Notes: generated by a model not told the origin, from the letters alone. A DNA stretch of 49,301 nucleotides from Calothrix sp. MO_167.B12 (GCA_030066045.1 JASJCJ010000062.1:1-49301); one strand, 5' to 3'. Shown: positions 8,802-18,749, counted from the first letter of the stretch. A program made the numbers and translations.

Positions 8802-9839
8802 TTATTCGTCTTCAGCAAAGATAAAGCGATACAATTCTGATGAAGCTGGTTCGGGGCTACTTTCAGCGAATTTTACTGCTTCATCAATTAATTCTTGGAT
8901 CTGGTGATCGATATTTTTTAACTCTGACTGGGTAACTAGATTTTGTTGGGTAACATAATCAGTAAACTTTTTAATGGGATCGCGAGACAGCCACTCTTCT
9001 TTTTCGGCTTTACTACGCAGTTCGTCAGGATCTGCCAGAGAGTGTCCCCGGAAACGATAGGTTAATGCTTCGATTAAAGTTGGACCTTCCCCTGCACGGG
9101 CACGAGCCACGGCTTCTTGAGCTACAGAACGGACTGCCATCACATCCATTCCATCAACCTCTACACCCACCATATTAAACACGCTGGCTTTCTTATAAAT
9201 TTCGGGGTCAGAAGTTGCCCGTTCGTGAGCCATACCAATCGCCCACTTATTATTTTCTACCACAAAAATAATTGGCAATTTCCATAAAGCAGCCATATTT
9301 AATGTTTCAAAGAACTGCCCGTTGTTACAAGCTCCATCTCCGAAAAAGGCAGCCGTGACTTGATCTGCGGTTTCATCTCCCATTACTTCCCGGCGATACT
9401 TAGATTGAAAAGCAGCTCCAGCAGCAACGGGAATGCCTTCAGCAACAAAAGCATACCCACCCAACAGACGATGTTCGGCAGAGAACATATGCATGGAACC
9501 GCCACGTCCTTTGCTGCAACCTGTCTCCTTACCAAACAATTCTGCCATCACTTCCTTGGGTGGTACACCTGCACTCAAAGCATGAACGTGATCGCGGTAG
9601 GTACTACAGACAAAGTCTTCTCCTGGTCGCATTGCCCCCCGAATGATACCACTGGAAACGGCTTCCTGTCCGTTGTATAAATGGACAAACCCAAACATTT
9701 TGCCCCGGTAATACATCTCAGCACACTTATCTTCAAATGTGCGTCCTAGCACCATATCTCGATATAACTCTAGTGCTTCGGACTTGCTGATTTTCGCGCT
9801 AGCAGTATTAAATTTGGGGATCGTGCGTTGTTGAACCAT
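8802..9839 (-). CDS. pdhA: Pyruvate dehydrogenase E1 component, alpha subunit
   Basis: A 345-aa E1-alpha subunit. With E1-beta (not in the window) it decarboxylates pyruvate and passes the acetyl group to the E2 lipoyl domain. Visible marks: [41 protein letters not shown], and the thiamine-diphosphate motif [17 protein letters not shown]...[11 protein letters not shown]. The phosphorylation-loop region of mitochondrial homologues is represented by [16 protein letters not shown]. Length and end points fit the cyanobacterial/plastid type. The gene is monocistronic here, with a long upstream gap (9840-10310) in which I see no gene. Confidence 0.94.
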   Translation of the reverse strand: MVQQRTIPKFNTASAKISKSEALELYRDMVLGRTFEDKCAEMYYRGKMFGFVHLYNGQEAVSSGIIRGAMRPGEDFVCSTYRDHVHALSAGVPPKEVMAELFGKETGCSKGRGGSMHMFSAEHRLLGGYAFVAEGIPVAAGAAFQSKYRREVMGDETADQVTAAFFGDGACNNGQFFETLNMAALWKLPIIFVVENNKWAIGMAHERATSDPEIYKKASVFNMVGVEVDGMDVMAVRSVAQEAVARARAGEGPTLIEALTYRFRGHSLADPDELRSKAEKEEWLSRDPIKKFTDYVTQQNLVTQSELKNIDHQIQELIDEAVKFAESSPEPASSELYRFIFAEDE

Positions 9840-10310
9840 TATTTTTCTTATATCCCTGCTGTAAAACTGAGAAGTACTGTGTGAATATTAGATGGCAATC
9901 TCTAGCAGTGTGATAAATCTGCCAAAGATACTCGGGAAAAAAGTTAACAATCACAGCCCGGTAGACTGATTGCTAACAGTTTTTGCCTGGTTCCCGGTTC
10001 ATCGAAAATTTGGGTCTGCAACCTCCTGTTCTCTTAGTCAGCATTCCCTCACCACCAAAAGGAGGCGGGGTCTGATCCCTTGCAAAACGGCTTTACATAT
10101 CCTTTACGAGAACAGGTTGTTAAATGCCTATAAGCCAAGAACCTATAAACTTGTTTAGGTCTGAATTTTCCACATAACGTGAAAAGTCAGAGAGTGTGGG
10201 GTGTAACAAGACTTTTTTGTTTTCCCTACACCCTACACCCTACCCCCTACCCCCTGCCTTTACAAATGTTTTAGGACTTCCCATGAAAAGTCAGGTGTAG
10301 GTCTCCTCTA

Positions 10311-10412
10311 AAGGCATAGTTAAGATGTCCTGTCTGAGAGCACCCAACCAATTGGGTTTGTAGATAGTCCGGACTGGAGAAGGATCCGGAAGTACGTACC
10401 AAACTATGCCTT
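10311..10412. ncRNA. Candidate structured RNA or hairpin element
   Basis: About 102 bases closed by an 11-base perfect inverted repeat AAGGCATAGTT / AACTATGCCTT. Inside are two further hairpins: CCCAA-CCAA-TTGGG and CCGGA...TCCGG. Nested stems of this kind suggest a folded RNA, but the unit could equally be a small inverted-repeat element. I recognise no known riboswitch or ribozyme core in it. Strand is unknown. Confidence 0.4.
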
Positions 10413-10548
10413 GATGTGCTATTCACCAGATTAATTGGAATAATGGGTTATTCCAATCCCTCTACTTATAGAGCAGGGTTGGTGAAATGCTTCTTTGCTC
10501 GATTCGCTATTATAACTGTGTTTTTGGTTTGTAGCTGTAAGGGAACAG

Positions 10549-10672
10549 AGGAGGGAAGGAGGGAAGGAGGGAAGGAGGGAAGGAGGGAAGGAGGGAAGGA
10601 GTGAAAGAGGGAAGGAGAGAAGGAGTGAAAGAGGGAAGGAGAGAAGGAGTGAAAGAGGGAAGGAGGGAAGGA
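10549..10672. repeat. Purine-rich minisatellite
   Basis: Roughly 124 bases of GAGGGAAG / GAGTGAAA / GAGAAGGA octamers, all purine on the plus strand apart from a few T. Shorter tracts of the same repeat sit at about 2140-2175, 17770-17815 and 30640-30690. The surrounding gap (9840-11244) otherwise holds only AT-rich DNA with no supported gene. Confidence 0.85.
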
Positions 10673-11244
10673 AAATTGGTTCGAGAAATCCCAAATTTAC
10701 ATTCGATATTCCCACAATTGTGGACGCTGCGCGTCTATACTCCGTCACTCCATCACTATATCGCTTCACAAATGAGCTAATCCCCGTAGAATCCCGTACA
10801 TCTTTACCAAGCAATTGTAATTACTTTTTAATCGTGGTATAATCCAGTTCGCTTCCCTGAAGAAGCAATTTCGGATTGTATAGTGGTACCTTTGTTAGTT
10901 CAAAACAATGGGTAAATTCCCTGTAAACAAGGTTAAGAACAACCTTGCAGTCTATAAACCAACCCTTGGCATCACCTAGTGTGATGAAATTTTTATCCCT
11001 TGACGGTCGAGGGATAAGCTATCAGAAAATAACTTAAAGTGCAGCCTATATAGTTTAAGAATAATAACGACCTAAATTTTGTACTATATAAACAAAGACC
11101 ATTAATAATGTTGAAAATAGAACCAGCATAGTGGTTGCCAAACACGCTTGTCAGGTGAATTCACCAATTATGATGATGGCACGGTTTGACAGACCTGGAA
11201 CGCTATAAGTAAATTTGATCGATCGCGCTGCAGGGGAAGTAGCT

Positions 11245-13491
11245 GTGCAGATACCGCTAGATTATTACAGAATTTTAGGATTACCATTGGCGGCAAGTGA
11301 CGAACAATTGCGTCAGGCTTACAACGATCGCATGGTGCAATTACCACGCAGGGAATACTCCCAAGCTGCCATTGGATCGCGAAAACAAATTATAGAAAAA
11401 GCCTACGCTATTTTATCAGATCCAACAGAACGTAAAGCCTACGAACAGCTTTACTTGGCACATACCTACGATCCGGATGACAGGATCAAATCTTCCTCAG
11501 TAGCAGTGGAGGAACGTCCGTCTCCGGAAAATATTAATCTGGATGCCCATAAACTGGGTGTAGAAATTGACTCGGAGCAATTAGTTGGTGCTTTACTAAT
11601 TTTGCAGGAATTGGGGGAATATGAACTAGTACTCAAAATGGGTCACCCCTACCTGACTAACAACAAAAATACATCTACAGCTAGGGAACCATGGGATTTA
11701 CCGTTAGAATTTCCTGATATTGTCCTGACTGTAGCTTTAGCTTGTTTGGAATTAGGGCGGGAGCAATGGCAACAAGGTAACTATGAGAATGCTGCCATAT
11801 CTTTAGAAACAGGGGAAGAACTGTTGATCGAGAAAAAGTTATTTCCCAATGTGCAGGCAGAAATCAAGTCAGACCTGTATCGGTTGCGACCATATCGGAT
11901 TCTAGAATTATTGCAGCTACCACTGGAAAAAGCCTCGGATCGTCGCCAGGGGTTGCAATTGTTACAATCTATTTTAGAAGAGCGTGGTGGAATTGATGGC
12001 ACGGGGGATGATCGTTCTGGTCTGAATATAGATGATTTTTTACGGTTTATTCAGCAATTACGTAATTATCTAACTGTTGCTGAACAGCATAAGTTGTTCG
12101 AGACAGAAAGCAAACGACCTTCTGCCGTTGCTACATATTTAACCATATATTCCTTGATAGCACGGGGATTTACCCAACGTCAACCGGCTCTAATTAGACG
12201 ATCCAAGCAAATGTTGATGGATTTAGGTAAGCGTCAGGATATCCATCTAGAACAATCATTATGTAGTTTGTTACTAGGACAAACGGAAGAAGCCAGTCGA
12301 GTATTAGAACTGAGTCAAGAATATGAGGCATTGGCCTTTATTAGGGAAAAATCTGAAGATTCTCCCGATTTATTGCCGGGACTGTGTTTGTATACAGAAC
12401 ACTGGTTAGAAACAGAAGTTTTCCCTCATTTTCGGGATTTGGTGCAACAACCAGCTTCCTTAAAGGAATACTTTGCTGATCAGCAAGTGCAAGCCTATTT
12501 AGAAGCATTACCTACAGAAGAGGTAAAAGCACCGGGTAAATCCCCTAAATCTCCCCGTCGCTCCTTTACCCCCACCCAGAAAAATACCTCTAATTATCCC
12601 CAGAGCGATCGCCAAAATATACAGCCGCCTAAGGTGGCTAGCGGCGATCGCTCCCAACAGCAGACGGTTACATCCGGGCATCCCATCTCACCATCTGATC
12701 AAGTTAACGACAATTCATTTGCCCCGAATCGAGACTTGGAGCTAGAAGAGAGCCAATATTTCCATAATTCGCCTCCTCCTACCCAAAAACGAAGGAAACG
12801 TCAACCTAGTTCTGCCGAGGATTCAGTTAATATAGGCGATCGCCGTTACGTAACTCGCAGACGGAGAAGAACCACCAGCCGTTCCCGGAATGCCAAAATG
12901 CGGCTAATGTTGACTATTTTGACCTCTGTGGCTGGTCTAATAGTCTTGTGGTTATTGGTTAGTACAATCTTTGGGTGGTTCAGGAATTTGTTTAATCCCG
13001 TACCATCCTTACAAGGTCTACAGGTGGCTGTAGAAATTAATCAACCGCCCATTCAAATTCCTAAGCCTGGTAGCAACGCTAAGTTACCGCTCAGTGAATT
13101 TACAGACGTTAATGCTAGAGAAGTGATTAAATTATGGTTATCGACAAAATCCTTAGCACTGGGTTCTAGTCATGACATTGGTAGTTTGGAAAATATTTTG
13201 GTTGGTTCAGCCCTATCTCAATGGCAAGCGATCGCTCAACAAGACAAAAAGAAGAACCGCTACCGTCAGTATGAACATCAGATTACAGATGTCAAAATCG
13301 ATCAAAATGTAGATGATAAGAATCAGGTAGCAGTAGAGGCTTCTGTGAATGAAGTAGCAAACTTCTATGATAACGGTCAGATGAATCAGCAAAGGTCATA
13401 CAATGAAACATTGCGGGTTAGGTATGACTTAATCAAAAAAGACGGTAAATGGCTGATTCAAAGTATGTCTGTGGTCAATAAAATAAGTTAG
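11245..13491 (+). CDS. ftn2: Cell division protein Ftn2/ZipN (ARC6 homologue)
   Basis: About 748 aa. A degenerate J-domain opens the protein (PLDYYRILGLPLAASDEQLRQAY), followed by an alpha-helical repeat region to ~430, a charged linker with an RRYVTRRRRRTTSRSR stretch, one membrane span (LMLTILTSVAGLIVLWLLVSTIF, about residues 560-582), and a C-terminal IMS-like domain (EVIKLWLSTKSLALG...IQSMSVV). Cyanobacterial Ftn2/ZipN binds and anchors FtsZ at the division ring. I prefer GTG at 11245, which has AGGGGA eight bases upstream and gives the usual VQIPLDYYRILG start; an in-frame TTG lies at 11215. The linker has two HIP1 sites. Confidence 0.9.
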   Translation: MQIPLDYYRILGLPLAASDEQLRQAYNDRMVQLPRREYSQAAIGSRKQIIEKAYAILSDPTERKAYEQLYLAHTYDPDDRIKSSSVAVEERPSPENINLDAHKLGVEIDSEQLVGALLILQELGEYELVLKMGHPYLTNNKNTSTAREPWDLPLEFPDIVLTVALACLELGREQWQQGNYENAAISLETGEELLIEKKLFPNVQAEIKSDLYRLRPYRILELLQLPLEKASDRRQGLQLLQSILEERGGIDGTGDDRSGLNIDDFLRFIQQLRNYLTVAEQHKLFETESKRPSAVATYLTIYSLIARGFTQRQPALIRRSKQMLMDLGKRQDIHLEQSLCSLLLGQTEEASRVLELSQEYEALAFIREKSEDSPDLLPGLCLYTEHWLETEVFPHFRDLVQQPASLKEYFADQQVQAYLEALPTEEVKAPGKSPKSPRRSFTPTQKNTSNYPQSDRQNIQPPKVASGDRSQQQTVTSGHPISPSDQVNDNSFAPNRDLELEESQYFHNSPPPTQKRRKRQPSSAEDSVNIGDRRYVTRRRRRTTSRSRNAKMRLMLTILTSVAGLIVLWLLVSTIFGWFRNLFNPVPSLQGLQVAVEINQPPIQIPKPGSNAKLPLSEFTDVNAREVIKLWLSTKSLALGSSHDIGSLENILVGSALSQWQAIAQQDKKKNRYRQYEHQITDVKIDQNVDDKNQVAVEASVNEVANFYDNGQMNQQRSYNETLRVRYDLIKKDGKWLIQSMSVVNKIS

Positions 13492-13508
13492 TAGTTTTTG
13501 AAAGACTA

Positions 13509-13621
13509 CTAGTACAGCTGTGCGGAAGTCACGCCTTCACAAGTCACGCATTCAAAAGTATTGTGAACTCTTGCTTTGACCTTTGATAAATAGTTGGTTT
13601 ATTTCCGCCGACCTGTACTAG
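13509..13621. mobile_element. MITE family D
   Basis: A 113-bp unit with terminal CTAGTACAG and CTGTACTAG and further complementarity inward (TGCGG against CCGCCG). One end of the same family recurs at 33168 as CTAGTACAAGTCGGCGG. No coding capacity. The rest of 13622-14098 holds no gene. Confidence 0.65.
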
Positions 13622-14099
13622 ACGAAACGGAACAGTGTAGAGCTATAGCTATTTATCCCAGATTACGGAAAATAACTAATACACAAGAAACTATTAATAC
13701 ATTTCATTTTTAGTCTGATACTGCTACAAACAGTTGAATAAGATAATCATAACCCTCAAGCAACTGAGAACAAATTATACCATTTTGAAATTAAGATTTG
13801 AGATTTTGCGTCGAGTAGAGCCAGTCCAATCTTTGGTTCTCCCCAAGTGGAGCAACTTTCCAAGAGAGAGACTATGTAGGGGATAGGGTGTAGGGTGTAG
13901 GGGCTAATTCTTCCCCACACTCCACACCCCACACCCTACTGGGCAAGGGCAAGGGTTTGGTTACGAGAGCTTCTCTCTGTAATCAACTTGACAAGGCGGA
14001 TTGAGAATCAGCTTCTTTGTGTGTGTTCTACAAATCCATCTGTCCCATTCTTTTTTCAACTTGGTATTACTAAATAATTAGATTTTTGTTCCTCAATAG

Positions 14100-14129
14100 T
14101 TGACTTTAGTGTTTAATAGTTCTTATAAA
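14100..14129 (+). promoter_or_regulatory. Candidate sigma-70 promoter for a small RNA
   Basis: TTGACT at 14100-14105, 18-base spacer, TATAAA at 14124-14129. It points at the short terminator-ended unit that follows. Confidence 0.5.
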
Positions 14130-14135
14130 TGTTTT

Positions 14136-14203
14136 TCTCGTTAGTTGGATTTGTGTATTTTCCCAGCCTAGTTTTCTTCGGAAAGCTAGGCTTTTTATTT
14201 TTT
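14136..14203 (+). ncRNA. Candidate small RNA ending in a strong terminator
   Basis: The promoter-like pair at 14100-14129 would start a transcript of about 65 bases. It ends in a 12-base stem (AGCCTAG plus TTTTC against GAAAG plus CTAGGCT) capped by TTCG and followed by a T-rich run. That is one of the best terminators in the window. No plus-strand gene is close enough to need it, since ftn2 ends 670 bases upstream. The Yfr1 core sequence is absent, so I cannot name it. Confidence 0.5.
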
Positions 14204-14412
14204 GGTAAGTGTTTCAAAGGGAGTCATGCAAAGCTTGATGTTCCCCAGTCGCCGCTCAGAGGGTATTCCAATTTTGATGTAATATCATCCTCTTGGGAGT
14301 GGGGGCAGAAAAAACCCAGCCCAAATTATGACAGTAATCCCCAGCTTTTAGCATAATCAGGGTTCATACCTACTATTCGCCAACAGTATCCTAGAAGGGT
14401 ATCGCTATATCT

Positions 14413-14790
14413 TCATTTTTTCCTAATTACCATAGAAGTCAGCTTTTCTTGAGCAGTTTGTACGCTCATACAGAGATTTTCTCCACTACGTCTTGCTTCC
14501 CAAGGTCCAGAATTAAACATATCTATAGTCCAATGCCCCTGGATATAATCTTCATCTGTTGATATTGTGCCTGTATATCTCACAGAGTCGGGCGAAGTAG
14601 TAAAATAACGCTTGAGAAAGCTAACATTACGCCCATTGACCTCACCAGTGAGTTGAGCCTCTCCCAAATAGCTATCATCTAGAATTGAGCCAGTTAAAGT
14701 ATTACCACTTTGAATTAGGGTAGCCTCAAAGCGAGTAGGTATTCCTTGTTGCCAGTATGTTCCTAACCAAGTACCACTTATGTCTGACAC
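14413..14790 (-). CDS. Conserved hypothetical protein, small beta-barrel-like
   Basis: A 125-aa protein beginning MSDISGTWLGTYWQQGIPTR. The alternation of short hydrophobic strands with GT/GN turns (FEATLIQSGNTLTGSILDD, GEVNGRNVSFLKRYF, VRYTGTISTDEDYIQGHW) looks like a lipocalin/avidin-type barrel. That is a pattern judgement, not a family match. There is no signal peptide. It stands alone between intergenic repeats, and its function is unknown. Confidence 0.7.
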   Translation of the reverse strand: MSDISGTWLGTYWQQGIPTRFEATLIQSGNTLTGSILDDSYLGEAQLTGEVNGRNVSFLKRYFTTSPDSVRYTGTISTDEDYIQGHWTIDMFNSGPWEARRSGENLCMSVQTAQEKLTSMVIRKK

Positions 14791-14908
14791 GTCGCTTCAC
14801 TCCGAATTCACAATTTAACTAAAACACCAAGAAGTTCCATATTCAGCTTGGAAAACTAGGGGTAGTTCAGAAGATTTTCTAGATCAATGCTGCACGAATA
14901 AAATACTT

Positions 14909-15132
14909 AGGGCTTGCTGAGGGGGTCATGATTGTGGAAGTAGGGAATAGGCAATAGGCAATAGGCAATAGGCAATAGTTACAGCCTATGGGTTTCTATT
15001 TTTTGTACCCGCAAAAAATACCAGATGCAAGGATTTGAGGTTGAAAATCCTAATTCCCTTACACGCCCTTGACCAATAAATAGCCCAAAAGCATTGATAA
15101 ATCAATGTTTTATACTTATTCAGCAGACCCTA
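14909..15132. mobile_element. MITE family B, copy 2
   Basis: Same ends (AGGGCTTGCTGA ... CAGCAGACCCTA) and interior as copy 1, with four GGCAATA units in the internal tandem tract. The best-conserved pair in the window is copies 1 and 2. Confidence 0.85.
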
Positions 15133-15247
15133 CTTATACCAATTCTATGTAAATTCGTGCCAAATAAATTTTGTAGAAACTTTGCACTGCAACGTCGTGT
15201 TCCTAGGAACTAAAAAATCGGAGTAAACCGGGGCGGTTCGGAATGAA

Positions 15248-15709
15248 TCAGAACTCATAGCTATATCCATCATTACGGTGTACAAATCTAACCAAGCTCT
15301 CCATAGCTGAACTAACCCTGAAGCCATTAAGTTTCACTTCAAAACCTTTTGGGGTAGGGGTTTTCACTCTTGCTGTATATGTGCCTGCTTTAACGGCTTT
15401 ACGGTCTTTGTCAAGCTTGAATTTCACAATATCGCCACTAGAGCAGTGTGTGTAAACTGCCTTGGGCTTAATCGGTTGCCCTTGCTTATTCAACGCCGGG
15501 AATCCGCTAGAATTACAGCGTCTCACTTGCCTGCTGCCATGCCCTTTTGATTCCACCAGCAACGCCCGTGTTACCAACATTCGGATATTTGCGCCAGATT
15601 CGCCAACACAAGCTGCATCAGCACTATGGGACTTTTCTATACCCTGAGAACAGCGATTAAATTTAGTCCTACCACCTGTCCAGCACTTCACCGTATCAAA
15701 GTTTTCCAT
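15248..15709 (-). pseudogene. iscB: Truncated IscB (RuvC-III plus C-terminal domain only)
   Basis: A 153-aa frame matching the C-terminal third of IscB, the OMEGA ancestor of Cas9. GGRTKFNR and SHSADAACVGESG are the RuvC-III segment, with the catalytic His/Asp region. ESKGHGSRQVRRCN, GDIVKFKLDK, AGTYTARVKTP and RFVHRNDGYSYEF are the C-terminal target-interaction domain and the usual terminus. The N-terminal ~270 residues (PLMP, RuvC-I, bridge helix, RuvC-II, HNH) are absent. The ATG and AGGAG upstream are intact, so an internal deletion seems to have joined the old start region to RuvC-III. It cannot cut DNA as a normal IscB. A short protein could still be made. Confidence 0.75.
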
Positions 15710-15714
15710 CTCTG

Positions 15715-15999
15715 GAGTCTCCTAATTAAAGGGTAAAGTTTGCTTCGGTTAGCTCTAAAGTTTTGGCTTTCGGGCTTCGGTGTTGCATCCGCTAACAGAC
15801 CATGTTCCTAACCCCACCGCTTAGACCTAGCAATCCCTAAAGCTGAGAAAAATCTATTAAGGTGGCAACTACTTAAAGTGTTTCTTTTTGAGCGGCTACG
15901 CCTTGCTTAAGGGTGTAACCTGGCGAACAGATAAACCAGCTAATAACGCTGATTTATACCGAATTACTCCGGTTTAGCGTGTTCTCTCTACAATCAATC
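15715..15999 (-). ncRNA. Probable omegaRNA (HEARO-type) of the truncated iscB
   Basis: The ~285 bases immediately upstream of the iscB relic on the minus strand occupy the place where IscB omegaRNA lies. They are rich in foldable pieces; for example GTTAGC and GCTAAC enclose GAAGCCCGAAAGCC about 40 bases before the start codon. The segment runs into AATTAGGAG, the ribosome binding site, as in HEARO loci. In known loci the guide is at the 5' (high-coordinate) end, which here abuts the element at 16000. Assigned from position and structure, not from a covariance search. Confidence 0.5.
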
Positions 16000-16158
16000 A
16001 GGACTTACGCAATTGTCACAATCGATGATTGAGGCTACAAGTCTGATAACTACGTTCAAATATGATCGCAGCATCAGGCAACGGCAATAATGCAGGCAGA
16101 AAATCTACACTGCATTTTGCCTCCCCTACAGAAAAAATATGCCAGCTGCGTAAGTCCT
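16000..16158. mobile_element. MITE family E
   Basis: A 159-bp segment with perfect 12-base terminal repeats AGGACTTACGCA / TGCGTAAGTCCT, a common cyanobacterial IS end sequence. No transposase. It sits at the 5' end of the probable omegaRNA, so it may have replaced its guide region. Confidence 0.75.
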
Positions 16159-16345
16159 ATCAATATAAATTGCATCTTCATACAGAAAAGGTATTATCAG
16201 TAATGCAACATTAATTCCCTGGAATACATCATACCTATTCAGAGTTACATTTTCCATATCAAATATTTATGAAATTTTGGGTGATGTATTCAGATCATTG
16301 GCAAATTTCATTATCATTTATCAATAGAATTTAACTTTCTCAATT

Positions 16346-17668
16346 ATGGGTATCCTTTCCAATCAAAAGTTACGTTTTGCAGCAGGTTTAGCAACTTTAT
16401 CATGTATAAGTGTGGTTGGCATCTATCTATACAATGGAAACAAAAATCATCAAAATATCAATTTGGTTCAAAACCCACCTGAACAACAAAATGTTTTATT
16501 AACCCAGTCAGTCAATTTACAGTCATCTCATCAACAGGTAATTCAAAACACAAATGTTGAGAACATTTTCAAATATAAAAATCAGCTAAAAAGCCTTGCT
16601 CCTGTCCAAAATTTAGCTTCAGCACCAAAATCTTACCCAGTCATCGACGAATTACTCAGATATCAGTTTAGTATTAAGGGTAGTAAAATTTTCCAGGCAG
16701 GGAAATTACCTAAGAGTAAAGTTAGTTTTAATCAATCAGATTTACTCACAGTTCTGATCAATACTCGAGAATATTTCCGCAATCACAGTCAAGCAGATCC
16801 AAATGTGGCTCGTCCAGGAGTTTTGTCAACCAAAGGTGTCACAGTAGAGGATACCTTAAAAACACTGGATTTTATGATTGAAATTCTCAAGGAAGATATT
16901 GCCAATAAACGGGTTACTCGTTTACAAAATCCTAATTTTATTAATCAGCATTTTCGTGTTATTAAATGGTCTGCCCATAATCCAAAAAGAACCAGACAAA
17001 AACAATTGCGTATTACCAAATATGCCGTTTTTACCCATCCAGGTTCTCGGACTAAAACTGCTACTTTTAACATACCAGTATATAGTTTAAAAAATAGTGA
17101 ATCTACTGATGAATTTTATAAAAAATATACTAAGCAGGATGTTTTATCTGGAATTTATGAACCAGGAGGTAAAGAATTTGGGAAAGTAGATACTCTGGTA
17201 TATTTAACTCGCCAAGGCTTTGAAGAGGCATTAATGCAGGGAACTATTTTGGTTAATTTGCCAGATAAAACTCAGGCATTTTTTAACGTAGATAAAAATA
17301 ATGGGATGCCTTATGTACGGGGACTAGCCGCCAGATCACAGAAGCGTTATTGGTATTTTAAGCAGGTAGATTCAATCAAAGGCTACGGGTATAAGATTGA
17401 TGCCAAAATATCCATTAAACCAGGGGTTACTTTTGCAGGAGATGTGCTGAATGTCGGTTTAGGTAAGGTAATTGTAATGGAGTACACTCGGGGTGGTAAA
17501 AAACAACTAAGACTAGGTGTAGTAGCTGATACTGGTGGTGCCTTTTTACCGAATTTATATCAACTAGATTTTTTGGCAGGTATTTTTAAGAGTCAAAAGG
17601 ATTTCCGCCAGTATATTCGCCAATTACCTACCTATGCACAAGCAACATACATTTTGGTTAAAAAATAA
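16346..17668 (+). CDS. Exported protein with a 3D/MltA-like C-terminal domain
   Basis: A 440-aa protein. Residues ~9-27 (LRFAAGLATLSCISVVGIYL) are an N-terminal membrane anchor or signal. A low-complexity Gln/Asn-rich linker follows to ~100. The C-terminal part has the pattern of murein transglycosylase A (MltA) and its 3D domain: YEPGGKEFG, QAFFNVDKNNGMPYVRGL, and near the end VVADTGGAFLPNLYQLDFLAG, where the Asp is the probable catalytic acid. It therefore may cut peptidoglycan, but the overall match to classic MltA is loose and the call is by motif only. The gene has its own upstream AT-rich gap and no operon partners. Confidence 0.6.
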   Translation: MGILSNQKLRFAAGLATLSCISVVGIYLYNGNKNHQNINLVQNPPEQQNVLLTQSVNLQSSHQQVIQNTNVENIFKYKNQLKSLAPVQNLASAPKSYPVIDELLRYQFSIKGSKIFQAGKLPKSKVSFNQSDLLTVLINTREYFRNHSQADPNVARPGVLSTKGVTVEDTLKTLDFMIEILKEDIANKRVTRLQNPNFINQHFRVIKWSAHNPKRTRQKQLRITKYAVFTHPGSRTKTATFNIPVYSLKNSESTDEFYKKYTKQDVLSGIYEPGGKEFGKVDTLVYLTRQGFEEALMQGTILVNLPDKTQAFFNVDKNNGMPYVRGLAARSQKRYWYFKQVDSIKGYGYKIDAKISIKPGVTFAGDVLNVGLGKVIVMEYTRGGKKQLRLGVVADTGGAFLPNLYQLDFLAGIFKSQKDFRQYIRQLPTYAQATYILVKK

Positions 17669-17689
17669 ACTAAATAATGCTTAATTTTT

Positions 17690-17822
17690 AACCCTTCCCT
17701 GCTTCACTCCGGGCGGGGAAACCCCGCCCCTACTCCTGAACTCCCTCACTCCGGGCGGGTAAACCCCGCCCCTACTCCTGAACTCCCTCACTCCCTCACT
17801 CCTTCCCTCCTCTTCTATTCCG
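17690..17822. repeat. GC-rich/minisatellite intergenic repeat
   Basis: Two copies of a ~45-base unit with CTCCGGGCGGG and AACCCCGCCCCTACTCCTG, followed by CTCCCTCACTCC tandem units. The same text closes ispD at 2165-2250 in the opposite orientation. Confidence 0.75.
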
Positions 17823-17885
17823 CCTCTGCCCATAGCCTCGTATGATAAAAAATATAAAAAAGTAGCCAAAACTTAACGGCATAAA

Positions 17886-18749
17886 ATGGGCAGTATTTGG
17901 GAACTTGATTTTTACTCCCGTCCCATAGTGGACGACAAACAGAAAAAAGTATGGGAAGTCTTGATTTGTGAATCTCCTTTGGAGGTTGGCAGTAATACTG
18001 ATGCATTATTTCGCTATGCTCAATATTGTCCCAGTACAACAGTAAATTCAGGATGGTTGAGGACTGCTATCCAAGAAGCGATCGCTCAAGCTGGTGAAGC
18101 ACCGATTAGAATCCGCTTCTTCCGGCGGCAAATGAATAATATGATTACCAAAGCTTGTCAAGATATTGGTATTCCCGCACAAGCTAGTCGCCGCACCTTA
18201 TCACTTAATCAGTGGTTGCAACAGCGCATGGAACAGGTGTATCCCCAAGAACCAGGGTATCAAGGGGGGACTAATCCTTCAGTACGTTTAGAAGCACCCC
18301 TGCCGCAAAGATTACCCGATGCCTTGGAAGGACAAAAGTGGCAGTTTGTCAGCTTGTCAGCGACTGAATTTACGGATATGTCGGAGTGGGAAATTGGTTT
18401 TGGTGAAGGCTTTCCTTTAGAGATGGTAGAGGTTTCCCCGGAAACTCTAATTCCTGGGGTGTTAATTTTTTCTCCCAGAGCATTACCTCTGGCGGGTTGG
18501 ATGTCCGGTTTAGAGTTAGCATGGTTAAGGTTTGACAATGACCGAGGTGCGAGATTGGTTTTAGAAACTGGTGCTAATGAAAGCTGGATTTTAGCGAATC
18601 TCAATAATCCCCAAATTTTAGCAGCAGCTAAGGATTTTGAGTCAGCTAAGCAGAAGGCAAATGGTGTTCATTTTGTTGCCGTGCAGTCCGATCCCCAAGC
18701 AGAATCATTTGCAGGATTTTGGCTGTTATGCCAGGTTAATTTACCTTAA
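17886..18749 (+). CDS. Tab2/Atab2 family RNA-binding protein (DUF1092)
   Basis: A 287-aa protein starting MGSIWELDFYSRPIVDDKQKKVWEV, the hallmark of the Tab2/ATAB2 family. IRFFRRQMNNMITKACQDIGIPAQASRRT and a C-terminal half ending ESFAGFWLLCQVNLP complete the match. In algae and plants the family binds psaB mRNA and promotes photosystem I translation. Cyanobacterial members are soluble and linked to photosystem assembly. The length is normal, and no partners are nearby. Confidence 0.92.
   Translation: MGSIWELDFYSRPIVDDKQKKVWEVLICESPLEVGSNTDALFRYAQYCPSTTVNSGWLRTAIQEAIAQAGEAPIRIRFFRRQMNNMITKACQDIGIPAQASRRTLSLNQWLQQRMEQVYPQEPGYQGGTNPSVRLEAPLPQRLPDALEGQKWQFVSLSATEFTDMSEWEIGFGEGFPLEMVEVSPETLIPGVLIFSPRALPLAGWMSGLELAWLRFDNDRGARLVLETGANESWILANLNNPQILAAAKDFESAKQKANGVHFVAVQSDPQAESFAGFWLLCQVNLP

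Noticed and set aside
10431-10814. 127-aa frame with Leu/Pro/Ser repeats
   Set aside because: Translation of the purine minisatellite; no family pattern and no ribosome binding site.
14129-14356. 75-aa frame MFFSLVGFVYFPS
   Set aside because: Runs through the terminator hairpin and into a dispersed repeat; hydrophobic by chance.
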